This document shows positions 49,016 to 57,885 of a DNA stretch of 64,000 nucleotides, piece after piece (the stretch's first letter is position 1; every line of letters begins with the position of its first letter). The notes under the pieces are model-generated. The model did not search any database. It had not been told where the DNA came from and saw only the letters and a list, made by a program, of their open reading frames with translations. This DNA comes from an uncultured Oscillospiraceae bacterium (GTDB lineage Bacteria; Bacillota; Clostridia; Oscillospirales; Ruminococcaceae). The DNA lies in NCBI GenBank assembly GCA_910586535.1, contig CAJUHS010000005.1, positions 71,504 to 135,503 on the forward strand, in the 5' to 3' direction. A program made the position numbers and the translations under genes.

Positions 49016-50359
49016 ATGTCTATCAGAGTTGGTATGGTTTCATTGGGCTGCACAAAAAATCAGGTTGACGCTGAAAGAATGCTTTACAGTATACGCGAGG
49101 CGGGTTATCAGCTTGTCAGCGACGCAGCTCTGGCGGATATCGCTGTAATAAATACCTGCGGTTTTATCGAGTCCGCAAAGCAGGAAGCTATCGACACTAT
49201 TCTGGAGTTTGCAACACTGAAAAAAGAGGGACGTATCAAAAAAATCGTTATCACAGGCTGCCTTGCGGAGCGTTACCGCGAGGAGGTCGCCGAGCTTATT
49301 CCGGAGGCTGACGCCGTTGTCGGCATAGGCTGCAACAGCGATATAGTTTCTATACTTGAAAAAATTATGGCGGATGAGCGCATACAGGCTTTCGGAGACA
49401 AGGAAAATCTCGCTCTTACCGGGGACAGGGTGCAGACCACGCTTTCGTTTTCCTCATACCTTAAGATCGCCGAGGGCTGTGACAACCGCTGTTCCTACTG
49501 CGCGATACCGTACATACGCGGACGTTTCCGCAGCGTTCCCATGGACGAGCTTATCGAGGAAGCCAAACGCCTTGTCAGCAACGGGGTAAGAGAGCTGAAC
49601 GTTATAGCTCAGGACACCACGCGCTACGGCACAGACCTGTACGGCAAGCTTATGCTGCCCGAGCTTCTGACGGAGCTTTGCAAAATAGAACAGCTCAAAT
49701 GGATACGCGTTCTGTACTGCTACCCAGAACGGATCACCGACGAACTTCTGGACGTTATGGCGCGCGAGAAAAAGATCGTCAAGTACATGGATCTGCCTAT
49801 CCAGCACTGCGACGGGGAAATTTTAAAGCGTATGAACAGACCTGGGGACGAAAAATCCCTGAGGAAGCTTATAGAAAAAATACGGGCTAAGGTTCCCGGA
49901 ATAACCCTTCGGACTACCCTTATCACCGGTTTTCCGGGAGAGACAGAGGAGCAGTTCGGAAAGCTTGCGGAATTTGTCCGCGACATGAAATTCGACCGTC
50001 TCGGCTGTTTTGCTTATTCCGCTGAGGAAAAGACTCCCGCCGCAGATATGGACGGTCAGCTTGATGAGGACGTAAAGCAGCGCCGCGCCGAAGTTATTAT
50101 GGAACAGCAGATGATCATTGCCGTCAAGAAAAACAAGGAGTTTGTTGGAAGTACGCTTGAAATAGTCATCGAGGGCTTTGACCGTTACGGCGAATGCTAC
50201 TTCGGACGAAGCGCCTCCGACGCTCCAGAGATCGACGGAAAAATATTCTTTACCTCCCCTGACAAGCGGCAGATACCGGGAAAATTTGTTAAAGTCAGGA
50301 TCACGGATATGCTTGACTACGATCTGATTGGAGAAATAGCAGATGAATTTGCCAAATAA
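49016..50359 (+). CDS. rimO: ribosomal protein S12 methylthiotransferase
   Basis: 447 aa. UPF0004 domain with SLGCTKNQVDAE, INTCGFIESAK and TGCLAERY supplying three cluster Cys, then the radical-SAM CxxxCxxC in CDNRCSYCAIPYIRG near 155, and a C-terminal TRAM domain. Methylthiolates Asp89 of S12. ATG 49016 is preferred over 49007, which abuts AAAGGA. Overlaps pgsA by 17 bp. Confidence 0.95.
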   Translation: MSIRVGMVSLGCTKNQVDAERMLYSIREAGYQLVSDAALADIAVINTCGFIESAKQEAIDTILEFATLKKEGRIKKIVITGCLAERYREEVAELIPEADAVVGIGCNSDIVSILEKIMADERIQAFGDKENLALTGDRVQTTLSFSSYLKIAEGCDNRCSYCAIPYIRGRFRSVPMDELIEEAKRLVSNGVRELNVIAQDTTRYGTDLYGKLMLPELLTELCKIEQLKWIRVLYCYPERITDELLDVMAREKKIVKYMDLPIQHCDGEILKRMNRPGDEKSLRKLIEKIRAKVPGITLRTTLITGFPGETEEQFGKLAEFVRDMKFDRLGCFAYSAEEKTPAADMDGQLDEDVKQRRAEVIMEQQMIIAVKKNKEFVGSTLEIVIEGFDRYGECYFGRSASDAPEIDGKIFFTSPDKRQIPGKFVKVRITDMLDYDLIGEIADEFAK

Positions 50360-50903
50360 GCTTACACTGTTAAGAGTAATACTCGTACCGTTCTACGTGT
50401 TCTTTATGCTGACTGACATTGTACCTTTCAGTCCGGTTATTGCTCTTGCGATATTTGTGGCTGCCTCCGCCACAGACGCGCTGGACGGACACATCGCTCG
50501 CAGCAGGAATCTTGTAACCACTTTCGGAAAGTTCCTCGACCCTCTTGCGGACAAGGTGCTTGTAGTCTCCGCGCTGATGTGCATGGTGGAGCGCGGCGTT
50601 ATAGGCTCTGTTCCCGTAATAATAATCGTTGCGCGGGAATTTATGGTATCCGGTCTGCGGCTCGTTACCGCAAATGAGGGAGTAGTCGTCGCCGCAGGTA
50701 TATGGGGAAAGCTGAAAACCGCGTTTACAATGGTCGCGCAGGTGGTCATCATGCTGGGAATGTGCTTTTCCTTTGAGGGACGCGCCGCCGAAACGGCAGC
50801 TGTTGTGTACCAAATCCTGATTTGGACAGCGACCGCTCTTACGGTAATATCAGGAGCCGTATATCTTAAAGGCTACTGGAAATATATTGATTCGTCCAAA
50901 TAA
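50343..50903 (+). CDS. pgsA: CDP-diacylglycerol-glycerol-3-phosphate 3-phosphatidyltransferase
   Basis: 186 aa, about five membrane helices. The CDP-alcohol phosphotransferase signature DALDGHIARSRNLVTTFGKF then LDPLADK near 47-73 has all three conserved Asp pairs. Makes phosphatidylglycerol phosphate. GGAG inside rimO serves the ATG, so the two genes are coupled. Ended by a bidirectional terminator. Confidence 0.93.
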   Translation: MNLPNKLTLLRVILVPFYVFFMLTDIVPFSPVIALAIFVAASATDALDGHIARSRNLVTTFGKFLDPLADKVLVVSALMCMVERGVIGSVPVIIIVAREFMVSGLRLVTANEGVVVAAGIWGKLKTAFTMVAQVVIMLGMCFSFEGRAAETAAVVYQILIWTATALTVISGAVYLKGYWKYIDSSK

Positions 50904-50904
50904 A

Positions 50905-50941
50905 AATCCGCGGAGAAACAGGTAATGTTTCTCCGCGGATT
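50905..50941. terminator. bidirectional terminator
   Basis: A perfect 16-bp stem: AATCCGCGGAGAAACA (50905-50920) with its complement (50926-50941), loop GGTAA. Followed by CTTGTTTT on the plus strand and TTTTATTT on the minus strand. Confidence 0.85.
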
Positions 50942-50945
50942 CTTG

Positions 50946-50969
50946 TTTTACAGTTTTACAGTTTTACAG
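50946..50969. repeat. three tandem copies of an 8-bp unit over a stop codon
   Basis: TTTTACAG three times. On the minus strand the last unit supplies the TAA stop (50966-50964) of the cysteine-synthase-like gene, the same arrangement as at 48871. Confidence 0.85.
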
Positions 50970-51980
50970 TGAAGCTATAGCTCTTACTCCGATAAGCTCG
51001 ATATCCCTGCTCATACTGTCGGGAGCCGGAGTAAATTCCTCTGAGTAATCGGTGGATAGATACTTTTTGTTGTCGTCCGCAAAGACGGTGGCAACAGTAG
51101 AATCATCGCCGAGACGGTTTCCCGCAATGACCGCGCCAAGAAGATTGGCTCCAGAAGATATACCCACTCCAATGCCGAACTCGCGGGACAGCCTCTGCGC
51201 CATGATTATTGAATCAATATCGTCCACGGACACAACCTCTCCGCACTCGTCAAGCTTCAGTATAGACGGGATAAATTCGTCGGAAATGCCCTGTATACGG
51301 TGATTTCCCACCTTATAGCCCGTGGAAAGGGTAGGAGAATTAAGGGGCTCGAGGGGATACATTTCGCATTTTGGATTTTCCTGCCTGAGCCGTCTGCCCA
51401 CGCCCATTACCGTACCGCCCGTGCCTACTCCCGCAACAAAAGCGTCGGCAGTACGTCCCGCCGAAGAAAGCTGACGGATTATCTCTTCGCCTGTGGAAAC
51501 GAAATGGGCTTCGCAGTTGTCCTCGTTGGAAAACTGTCCCGGCAGGAAAACTCCTCCCTTTGCCGCAAGCTCCTCGGTCATTTTTATCGAACCGAGAAAG
51601 CCGCCTTCCCCGCGGGAAACCAACCGTACCTCCGCGCCGAAGCTTTTCATTAGATTGATGCGCTCGCGGCTCATCCAGTCTGGCATGAAGATAACAGCTT
51701 TATGTCCGAGATAGCTGCTCATGGCGGAAAAGGCTATGCCCGTGTTTCCGCTTGTGGCTTCGGCGACAATGTCTCCCGGTTTAAGCGTACCCTCGCGGTA
51801 CGCCTTTTTCATTATGTGAAAAGCCACCCTGTCCTTGATACTTCCGGTAAGATTGAGGTACTCCGCCTTGGCGTAGACCTTGCGGGGTTTGCCCTTGAAG
51901 GTCAGAGAAATTTCCAGCAGCGGAGTATGTCCTATCATATTTTCAATGCAGTCAAATTTTTTCATTATTGCGTCGTTCAT
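50964..51980 (-). CDS. PLP-dependent cysteine synthase family protein
   Basis: 338 aa from ATG 51980 (GGAG upstream). The PLP lysine is in NLTGSIKDRVA near 42, substrate loop EATSGNTGIAF near 74, phosphate loop GVGTGGTVMGVG near 178 and SSGANLLGA near 270. The fold is O-acetylserine sulfhydrylase / cystathionine beta-synthase type. EPLNSPTLSTG resembles CysK. No cysE or other sulfur gene is nearby, so the exact reaction is uncertain. Confidence 0.88.
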   Translation of the reverse strand: MNDAIMKKFDCIENMIGHTPLLEISLTFKGKPRKVYAKAEYLNLTGSIKDRVAFHIMKKAYREGTLKPGDIVAEATSGNTGIAFSAMSSYLGHKAVIFMPDWMSRERINLMKSFGAEVRLVSRGEGGFLGSIKMTEELAAKGGVFLPGQFSNEDNCEAHFVSTGEEIIRQLSSAGRTADAFVAGVGTGGTVMGVGRRLRQENPKCEMYPLEPLNSPTLSTGYKVGNHRIQGISDEFIPSILKLDECGEVVSVDDIDSIIMAQRLSREFGIGVGISSGANLLGAVIAGNRLGDDSTVATVFADDNKKYLSTDYSEEFTPAPDSMSRDIELIGVRAIASL

Positions 51981-51996
51981 AGCAAAACTCCTTATA

Positions 51997-52092
51997 CTAA
52001 TAACCAATTAAAAACTATATAAAAAATCGAGCATAATCTTGCATATATGGATTATGTGAAGATTTTTTGTCTATAGTTTTATTGGTTATTAG
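51997..52092. repeat. 96-bp palindromic repeat element, copy C
   Basis: CTAATAACCAATTAAAAACT at one end and AGTTTTATTGGTTATTAG at the other are near-perfect inverted repeats. ATAAAAAATC and GATTTTTTGT lie inside, as in copies A and B. It lies directly upstream of the cysteine-synthase-like gene start. Confidence 0.7.
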
Positions 52093-52191
52093 GATTAAAA
52101 TATGTAAGGACGGAAACAAGCCGTCCCCATAAAATACAACTATAGTATTATACTATTCTTTTAAATTAAAATCAACACAATTTTCTGAAAA

Positions 52192-53325
52192 TTATGTAAC
52201 GTCAGTAACCAGTCCGTTTATGGAAATGCTCGGGTCGTCAAGGTCTATAACGAGACAGCGTCTGCCGCCTATAACGCTTGTACGCACCTTTTCGGCGGCT
52301 TCCCTGCTGATGTTTATGGTTATCTCGGGAGTTGCGAGCACCATTTTGTTTTCCACAAGATTTTCAGCGGTAAGACCGTCCGCTTCGCCCACCTTTTCTT
52401 TGAAAACGGCGGGAAGAGCGTCCAGCTTTTCGCTGCTGACTCCTGCGTCAAAAAGTATCCCGTGAAGCTTGCTGTCGTCGATAAGAGGCATTTCGGTCTC
52501 ATTTTTGGAGCTTGTCACAATGTCCCTAAGAGCCTCGTTGACCTGGGTAATCACCGTATAGCTGAGTTCGTCTCCCACCACGTCGGTTAGAACCTGCTGA
52601 AAAGTTTCCTTTTCGCTTTGGCAGGTCATGACGAAATTGCAGCCCAAAACGTTCTCAACCACAGAAATATTTGGCTTCTTGGGGGTTTTGGTGTAGTACA
52701 TCACCCTGTTCACATCCGGACTTCTGTCGCTGAAAACCGGAAAGAAAAATCCGTCCGTAGGCGTGCGGCTGATAATGAGATCGGTGTTGGCTTTTTTGAC
52801 AATTGAGGAGTTCTCCCTGTCGAACATCAGACCGTCGTCTCCGGTATTGACGGGACATATTGCCGCAGCAATAAAGTTATATTCCTCGGCTGCATCGTCA
52901 TAGCTTTCGTCATTTTTGTCGCGGGTCATAACGCTGTAGGAACAGTACCCTATAATAACAGTGTATGCCATTTCGTACTCCATATTGTTTACGATCCTTG
53001 TCAGCAGCTTGTCGCAGGATACCTCGTCCTCAAGCTTGCCTTTGACGGCGGCGTAAAGGTCGTTCTGAGCGCCGTCCTCGGCGTATTCCTCGTTGGGAAA
53101 GCCGTATTCGGTAAGATTCTTGCCAAGACTTCCTCCAAGGATTTTTTTTAGGGACTCCAGCATGACAGCGCCCTCGTCCTCCGGTATAAGGGAATACAGT
53201 TTGTTATCCTTGCATAGGATATTTTTCTGCGGGTCAACATAGGCTGTCAGAATATGGTTAAGGGTAAAAAAACCGCTGCTGTCGGTAAAATTTTTCCTGA
53301 TCTCCGCAACTTCCTTTTTGTTCAT
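52192..53325 (-). CDS. DUF4317 family protein
   Basis: 377 aa, soluble. MNKKEVAEIRKNFT and the GFFTLNHILTAYVDPQKNI start are typical of DUF4317, as are YGYCSYSV-like and LDALPAVFKEKVG regions. The family is common in Clostridia and has no known function. AAAGGAG precedes the ATG. Single gene on the minus strand. Confidence 0.88.
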   Translation of the reverse strand: MNKKEVAEIRKNFTDSSGFFTLNHILTAYVDPQKNILCKDNKLYSLIPEDEGAVMLESLKKILGGSLGKNLTEYGFPNEEYAEDGAQNDLYAAVKGKLEDEVSCDKLLTRIVNNMEYEMAYTVIIGYCSYSVMTRDKNDESYDDAAEEYNFIAAAICPVNTGDDGLMFDRENSSIVKKANTDLIISRTPTDGFFFPVFSDRSPDVNRVMYYTKTPKKPNISVVENVLGCNFVMTCQSEKETFQQVLTDVVGDELSYTVITQVNEALRDIVTSSKNETEMPLIDDSKLHGILFDAGVSSEKLDALPAVFKEKVGEADGLTAENLVENKMVLATPEITINISREAAEKVRTSVIGGRRCLVIDLDDPSISINGLVTDVT

Positions 53326-53501
53326 AGTACGGCCGCTCCTTTTTATTTTTCTGCATAAACAAGTATACCACTAAAACAGGTGTTCGTCAAGATTTTTGTC
53401 CGGTTAAATTTATTAAAGCAAAATAAAAATTTTTCTTGATTTTTCAGGAAAAATATGCTATAGTAATTATATATAAATTTATCGGCAGAGGAGGAACTTT
53501 T

Positions 53502-54086
53502 ATGGCTGTTGAACCTATCGGCACGGGAATTTCGGGAGCGGCGCAAGGCTTTTTAGGAGGATACCGCGGATTCGGCGGAATTTCGGTCTTCAGAAAAAAT
53601 ACGGCGGGAAACATGGGAACGGAAACGTCTCCGATAGACCGCGGCGGAAAAATTTCTCCGGGCGGCAGCGGAAACCGTTCTGGCGGGTACAGCAGAATAT
53701 CAGACGAGACGGACAGGAAACGCCGCTTCGACTCCTTTGAGTGCCAGACCTGCCAAAACAGGAAGTATCAGGACGGTTCCGACGATTCGGGCGTATCTTT
53801 CCAGACTCCCACAAGGGTAGACCCAAAAGCTGCCGGCGCTGCCGTAAGAAGTCATGAACAGGAGCACGTCAGCAGGAATCAGGCTAAAGCCGACCGCGAG
53901 GGAAAAGAGATCGTATCCCAAAGCGTTACTATCCACACAGGGATATGTCCAGAATGCGGAAAGGTTTTTGTTTCGGGCGGTACCACAAAAACAGTTACAA
54001 GAAGCGGGAATGACAGCGACAGATACGGCGTAGGCTTGTTCGACCCTACGGAGGGCAGAGGCGGAATGCTCGATAAAACAGCGTAA
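53502..54086 (+). CDS. SprA-related putative metallopeptidase-like protein
   Basis: 194 aa from ATG 53502 (GAGGAGG upstream). A Gly/Ser-rich N-terminal third is followed by FECQTCQNRKYQDGSDDSGVSF, then AVRSHEQEHVSRNQ with an HExEH-like zinc-binding motif near 125, and a second Cys pair CPECGKVFVSGGTT near 165. The arrangement matches uncharacterised SprA-related proteins of Clostridia. Peptidase activity is a prediction from HExxH only. Confidence 0.7.
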   Translation: MAVEPIGTGISGAAQGFLGGYRGFGGISVFRKNTAGNMGTETSPIDRGGKISPGGSGNRSGGYSRISDETDRKRRFDSFECQTCQNRKYQDGSDDSGVSFQTPTRVDPKAAGAAVRSHEQEHVSRNQAKADREGKEIVSQSVTIHTGICPECGKVFVSGGTTKTVTRSGNDSDRYGVGLFDPTEGRGGMLDKTA

Positions 54087-54110
54087 GCAATGCATAATGT
54101 TATAAATAAT

Positions 54111-54149
54111 GAGGACAGGCCTGGTTAGATCGGTCTGTCCTCTGTTTTT
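54111..54149 (+). terminator. terminator between convergent genes
   Basis: GAGGACAG (54111-54118) pairs with CTGTCCTC (54135-54142), followed by TGTTTTT. The convergent lipid-kinase gene stops at 54148 next to it. Confidence 0.8.
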
Positions 54150-55092
54150 ATCCCGCTGTATCTTCCCCGGTATCCTCACCGGCTGAGGCAGCGATAACCG
54201 CTCCCGGCTTCGGAGCAAATATGTTCACGGCGCGGTAATTGTTTTTTATGGTAACGTTTCGGCAGTTTCCGCCGAACTCTCCGTCTAAAGTCCAAGGCAG
54301 ATCGCCGTCCGAATGGAACTCCACCTGCTTTGCCTTGAACGATACAAAATACTTTGAGTCAAGCTCCCGCTTCAAAAATGAATTTATGGTAAGCTGAAAT
54401 TCCGCAAGACTTTTAGGCATTCTTATCATCAGCACCTCAAAAACTCCGTCGTCAAGCAAAACTTCCGTACCGCTAAGTCCTTTGAAGCCTCCTACCGATG
54501 TGGAATTTGAAGCCATGCCAAAAATAAAATCGTCCTCAATAGTTTCTCCGTCGTGAGTAACGGTAACATGATAGGACTTGGCGGTATTGAGCCGCTTCAT
54601 GCCCTCCATTATATAAGCAAGGCTTCCGAACATATTCTTCATCTGCTGGGAAGTTTCATAGCTTACATCGGTAAAAGCTCCGAAAGCGGCGATATAGGTG
54701 AAATATTCATCGTTGAACGAACCCACGTCAACGGTAACAAGCTGTCCCTCCACGATCCTTGCGGCAGCTTCCGGCATATCCTTCGGAATGCCCAGGCTGG
54801 AAGCGAAATCGTTCATCGTACCGGACGGGATATATCCCAGCGGAACGCGCTTTCCCGAAGTCATAAGCGCCTTTATAGCTTCGTTAAGAGTGCCGTCTCC
54901 TCCGCTGCACACCACGGCGTCGAAGTCCTCGCACCTTGAGGATATCTTTTCATAAGCGTCAAGCTGAGCCTGAGTGGGGTGAACAGTAACTTCGTATCCG
55001 CCTTTTACAAAGGTGTCTGCTATCGCCATAAGATGCTGACGGATCTGACCTTTTCCCGAACGCGGATTGAATACAAACAAAAGCTTTTTCAT
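54148..55092 (-). CDS. diacylglycerol/lipid kinase family protein (YegS/BmrU-like)
   Basis: 314 aa from ATG 55092. FVFNPRSGKG near 6-15, CSGGDGTLNEAIKALM near 58-73 (the GGDGT nucleotide site), PSGTMNDFASSLGIP near 90 and YIPSG. Phosphorylates a lipid hydroxyl with ATP; DgkB-type recycling of diacylglycerol is likely. A GTG at 55128 is an alternative start; GGGAG precedes the chosen ATG. Confidence 0.9.
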   Translation of the reverse strand: MKKLLFVFNPRSGKGQIRQHLMAIADTFVKGGYEVTVHPTQAQLDAYEKISSRCEDFDAVVCSGGDGTLNEAIKALMTSGKRVPLGYIPSGTMNDFASSLGIPKDMPEAAARIVEGQLVTVDVGSFNDEYFTYIAAFGAFTDVSYETSQQMKNMFGSLAYIMEGMKRLNTAKSYHVTVTHDGETIEDDFIFGMASNSTSVGGFKGLSGTEVLLDDGVFEVLMIRMPKSLAEFQLTINSFLKRELDSKYFVSFKAKQVEFHSDGDLPWTLDGEFGGNCRNVTIKNNYRAVNIFAPKPGAVIAASAGEDTGEDTAG

Positions 55093-55297
55093 AGACGGCT
55101 GCGCTCCCTTACGGAGCTCTCCTTTCACATAAAGTTGTAATAGAAATATTATAGCAAACTCTTAACATTTTTTCAACAGGACAGGATAATTTTTCATCTT
55201 ATTTTCATTTTGACGGTAAATTTTACACAATATACTATTGCATTCAGGGAGAAAATCTGTTAAAATTAATTAATAATATTTTGAACGGAGGTTCCAT

Positions 55298-56668
55298 ATG
55301 AAACTAAAAAAAATAACCGCCGCGTTTTTAGCTGTGCTGCTTTGCATCTGCACAATGTCGGTAAGCGTTTCCGCGGCAAAAAAGAGTATTAAGCTCGATC
55401 AAACAAAGGTAACGCTTTCCGCAGGCGAGACCTGCACTCTTAAACCGTCCGTCACGGGATACAAAAAAGCAACCGTTCAGTGGAGCTCGTCGGACAAGTC
55501 CGTCGCCACTGTCAAAAAAGGAGTTGTAACAGCTGTAAATGCGGGTACGGCAAAGATCACCGTAAAGATAAAGGATACCACGTACAAGGCGGTATGCACC
55601 GTCACCGTAACAAACGCAGCAAAAAAATCCCCAAATAAAACATCCGGCAGCAGTAACTCAGCAAAGCAGATCGTTGCAGATTTAAAAATAGGCTGGAATC
55701 TTGGAAATTCCCTTGACAGTATAGGAGACTGGATATCCGGAGACCTCGCACATGAAACCGCATGGGGAAATGTCAAAACAACGAAGGCTATGATCACCGC
55801 CGTTAAAAAAGCCGGTTTCAACACGATCCGCATACCCGTTTCATGGGGCGAACATATGGACTCAAACGGAAATGTCAGCAAGGAATGGCTCGACCGCGTT
55901 CAGGAAGTGGTTGACTACGCTTACGACAACGGAATGTACATTATTCTTAACACCCACCATGATAACAGCTGGATAAAGCTTGACGCCGCTTCCGAAAAAG
56001 ATGTTACCAAGAAATTCAAAACACTTTGGAAGCAAATAGCGGAACGATTCAAGGACTACGACGAAAAGCTTATTTTCGAAGGACTTAACGAACCACGCAC
56101 CGAAGGCTCGGCAAAGGAATGGAGCGGCGGAACCAAGGCGGAATGGGAAGTCATCAACCGTCTGCATAAAGCGTTTGTAAGCACTGTAAGAGCGGGAAGC
56201 GGGTACAACAAGACTCGTCTGCTTATGGTAACTCCTTACGCGGCGTCTTCCTCGTATTCGACAATGGCGGCTCTTGAAATTCCGGACGACGACAGGATAA
56301 TTGTTTCGGTACACGCCTACATACCCTATAATGCCGCGTTTAACGGTGATTCAGGCGAAAAGACTCTTTCAGACGGCGGCAAGCGCGAAATAGACACATT
56401 AATGTCAAATATTGACAAGCTGTTTCTTAGCAAGGGCATTCCTGTTATTATCGGAGAGTTCGGCTCTGTAAATAAAAACAATACAGCAGGCAGAGTCGAA
56501 ATTGCCGAGTATTATGTTTCTACCGCAAAAAAATACGGAGTACCGTGCGTATGGTGGGATAACGGCGGTTTCGGCACCGGTTCGGAAAACTTCGGCTTGT
56601 TAAACAGAAAAACTCTTGAATGGGTTTACCCCGAAATTGTCAAAGCGTTAACCGACTCCGCAAAGTAA
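55298..56668 (+). CDS. secreted GH5 endoglucanase with Big_2 domain
   Basis: 456 aa. Signal peptide ending near VSA at 26, then a bacterial Ig-like Big_2 domain (residues 30-105; VQWSSSDKSVATVKKGVVTAVNAGTAKITV), a Ser/Asn linker, and a GH5 catalytic domain from about 122. Catalytic acid Glu is in FEGLNEPR near 262 and the nucleophile Glu in IIGEFGS near 386; GWNLGNSLD and TIRIPVSWGEH are family marks. Cuts cellulose or related beta-glucans outside the cell. No dockerin is present. ACGGAGG precedes the ATG; TTGACG-15-TATACT at 55210-55236 is a possible promoter. Confidence 0.95.
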   Translation: MKLKKITAAFLAVLLCICTMSVSVSAAKKSIKLDQTKVTLSAGETCTLKPSVTGYKKATVQWSSSDKSVATVKKGVVTAVNAGTAKITVKIKDTTYKAVCTVTVTNAAKKSPNKTSGSSNSAKQIVADLKIGWNLGNSLDSIGDWISGDLAHETAWGNVKTTKAMITAVKKAGFNTIRIPVSWGEHMDSNGNVSKEWLDRVQEVVDYAYDNGMYIILNTHHDNSWIKLDAASEKDVTKKFKTLWKQIAERFKDYDEKLIFEGLNEPRTEGSAKEWSGGTKAEWEVINRLHKAFVSTVRAGSGYNKTRLLMVTPYAASSSYSTMAALEIPDDDRIIVSVHAYIPYNAAFNGDSGEKTLSDGGKREIDTLMSNIDKLFLSKGIPVIIGEFGSVNKNNTAGRVEIAEYYVSTAKKYGVPCVWWDNGGFGTGSENFGLLNRKTLEWVYPEIVKALTDSAK

Positions 56669-56683
56669 GTATGAAATAAACAA

Positions 56684-56719
56684 AAAAATTGCCGGATGAA
56701 CTTTCATTCGGCAATTTTT
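56684..56719 (+). terminator. terminator of the cellulase gene
   Basis: AAAATTGCCG-ATGAA pairs with TTCAT-CGGCAATTTT with a small mismatch, ending in TTTTT. Confidence 0.85.
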
Positions 56720-56741
56720 ATCTTCGGAAAAGCGGACGTCA

Positions 56742-57626
56742 TTAACCATTTAATATGTTCATTACATCATCAAGCGCCGGCGGGTATTCATATATAGGGT
56801 ACTTCATTATAGCCGCGGCAGCCACAGCGCAGCCGTACCGAACGATATCCTCGTCGGAAAACCCCTGTGCAAGAGCGTAGATAGTCCCCGCTTTGAAACT
56901 GTCTCCCGCGCCTAAGGTACTTGCGGCTTTTACTTTATAGGGCTGGAAGTATTGGGGCTTGCTCCCCTTTCTGCCGTACATTACCGGATCGCCGCCAAAG
57001 GTAAATATTATAAGCCCGTCCGAATTTTCGGTGTACAGCTTATAAAGCTCTTCGGGCGACTTACCCGGGTAACGTCCCTCCAAAAACTCGTGGGAAACGG
57101 CGTTCACCGCACAGAAACGGTTTGTATCGGAATCATGCATACAGTCTATGGCGGCAAACTTTTTTCCGTAGCGGCGGCACAGCTCAGCGGTCTCCTTGCC
57201 GCAAAAGTTGTCCCAGCCGACCACGGAACAGGCCTTTATGCTTTCCTCGCATGGAGGCTCATAAAACGGTTCCGGACGGGAAAAATGCTTTTCCCACTCG
57301 CCGAAGCATGTTCTTGTCTTTCCGCTTATCATCACCCAGTCCACAATGCCGTCGAAATCCTCGTCGGCAAGCTCGGCATCGTCTATGCCGTGAGCCTTTG
57401 CATAGCCGCGTATAAGGCTGCGGTTTTTATTTCCCACATGAGTCCCCCCTACCCTGACCTGGCAGCCGAGAGAAGCCAGCACAGCGGCGGCGGTGCCTGT
57501 TTCCCCGCCGATACCCGCTCGTTTCTCCGATATTTCACCGTAACCGTCCGCTTGCGGAAAATCCCCCTGAAGCACAAAGCTTTCCGTTGACATTACCATT
57601 CCGTAAAGATATATCGTATCGTTCAT
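56742..57626 (-). CDS. PfkB-family carbohydrate kinase
   Basis: 294 aa from ATG 57626 (AAAGGA upstream). GIGGETGTAAAVLASLG near 38 is the N-terminal ribokinase motif and AASTLGAGDSFKAGTIYAL near 237 the C-terminal one with the catalytic Asp. Phosphorylates a sugar or related alcohol; the sequence is similar in style to fructoselysine or nucleoside kinases but the substrate is open. Single gene. Confidence 0.88.
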   Translation of the reverse strand: MNDTIYLYGMVMSTESFVLQGDFPQADGYGEISEKRAGIGGETGTAAAVLASLGCQVRVGGTHVGNKNRSLIRGYAKAHGIDDAELADEDFDGIVDWVMISGKTRTCFGEWEKHFSRPEPFYEPPCEESIKACSVVGWDNFCGKETAELCRRYGKKFAAIDCMHDSDTNRFCAVNAVSHEFLEGRYPGKSPEELYKLYTENSDGLIIFTFGGDPVMYGRKGSKPQYFQPYKVKAASTLGAGDSFKAGTIYALAQGFSDEDIVRYGCAVAAAAIMKYPIYEYPPALDDVMNILNG

Positions 57627-57784
57627 ATGAATTTTCCTTTCTCTTTTAAAAAAAGTATAGCATATTATTTCCTGCAAATCAAGGATAAAAATTTTTAAAG
57701 GTCAGAAATTTATTGCTGTGAAAATGATTTCCTCGGGTGCAATTAATATGGAGATCAATTTTGCCGATATAGTCAATTCATACC

Positions 57785-57812
57785 TTGACAATTACCGTCT
57801 TTGTGATATAAT
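57785..57812 (+). promoter_or_regulatory. proA promoter
   Basis: TTGACA (57785-57790), 16 bp, TATAAT (57807-57812), 74 bp before the proA start. Confidence 0.75.
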
Positions 57813-57885
57813 TATTCTATATGATGTTATTCGGGGACTTCGCCTGCAAGCTCCAGCCGCAGGTCACGGAAAGGAATCTGTTATT

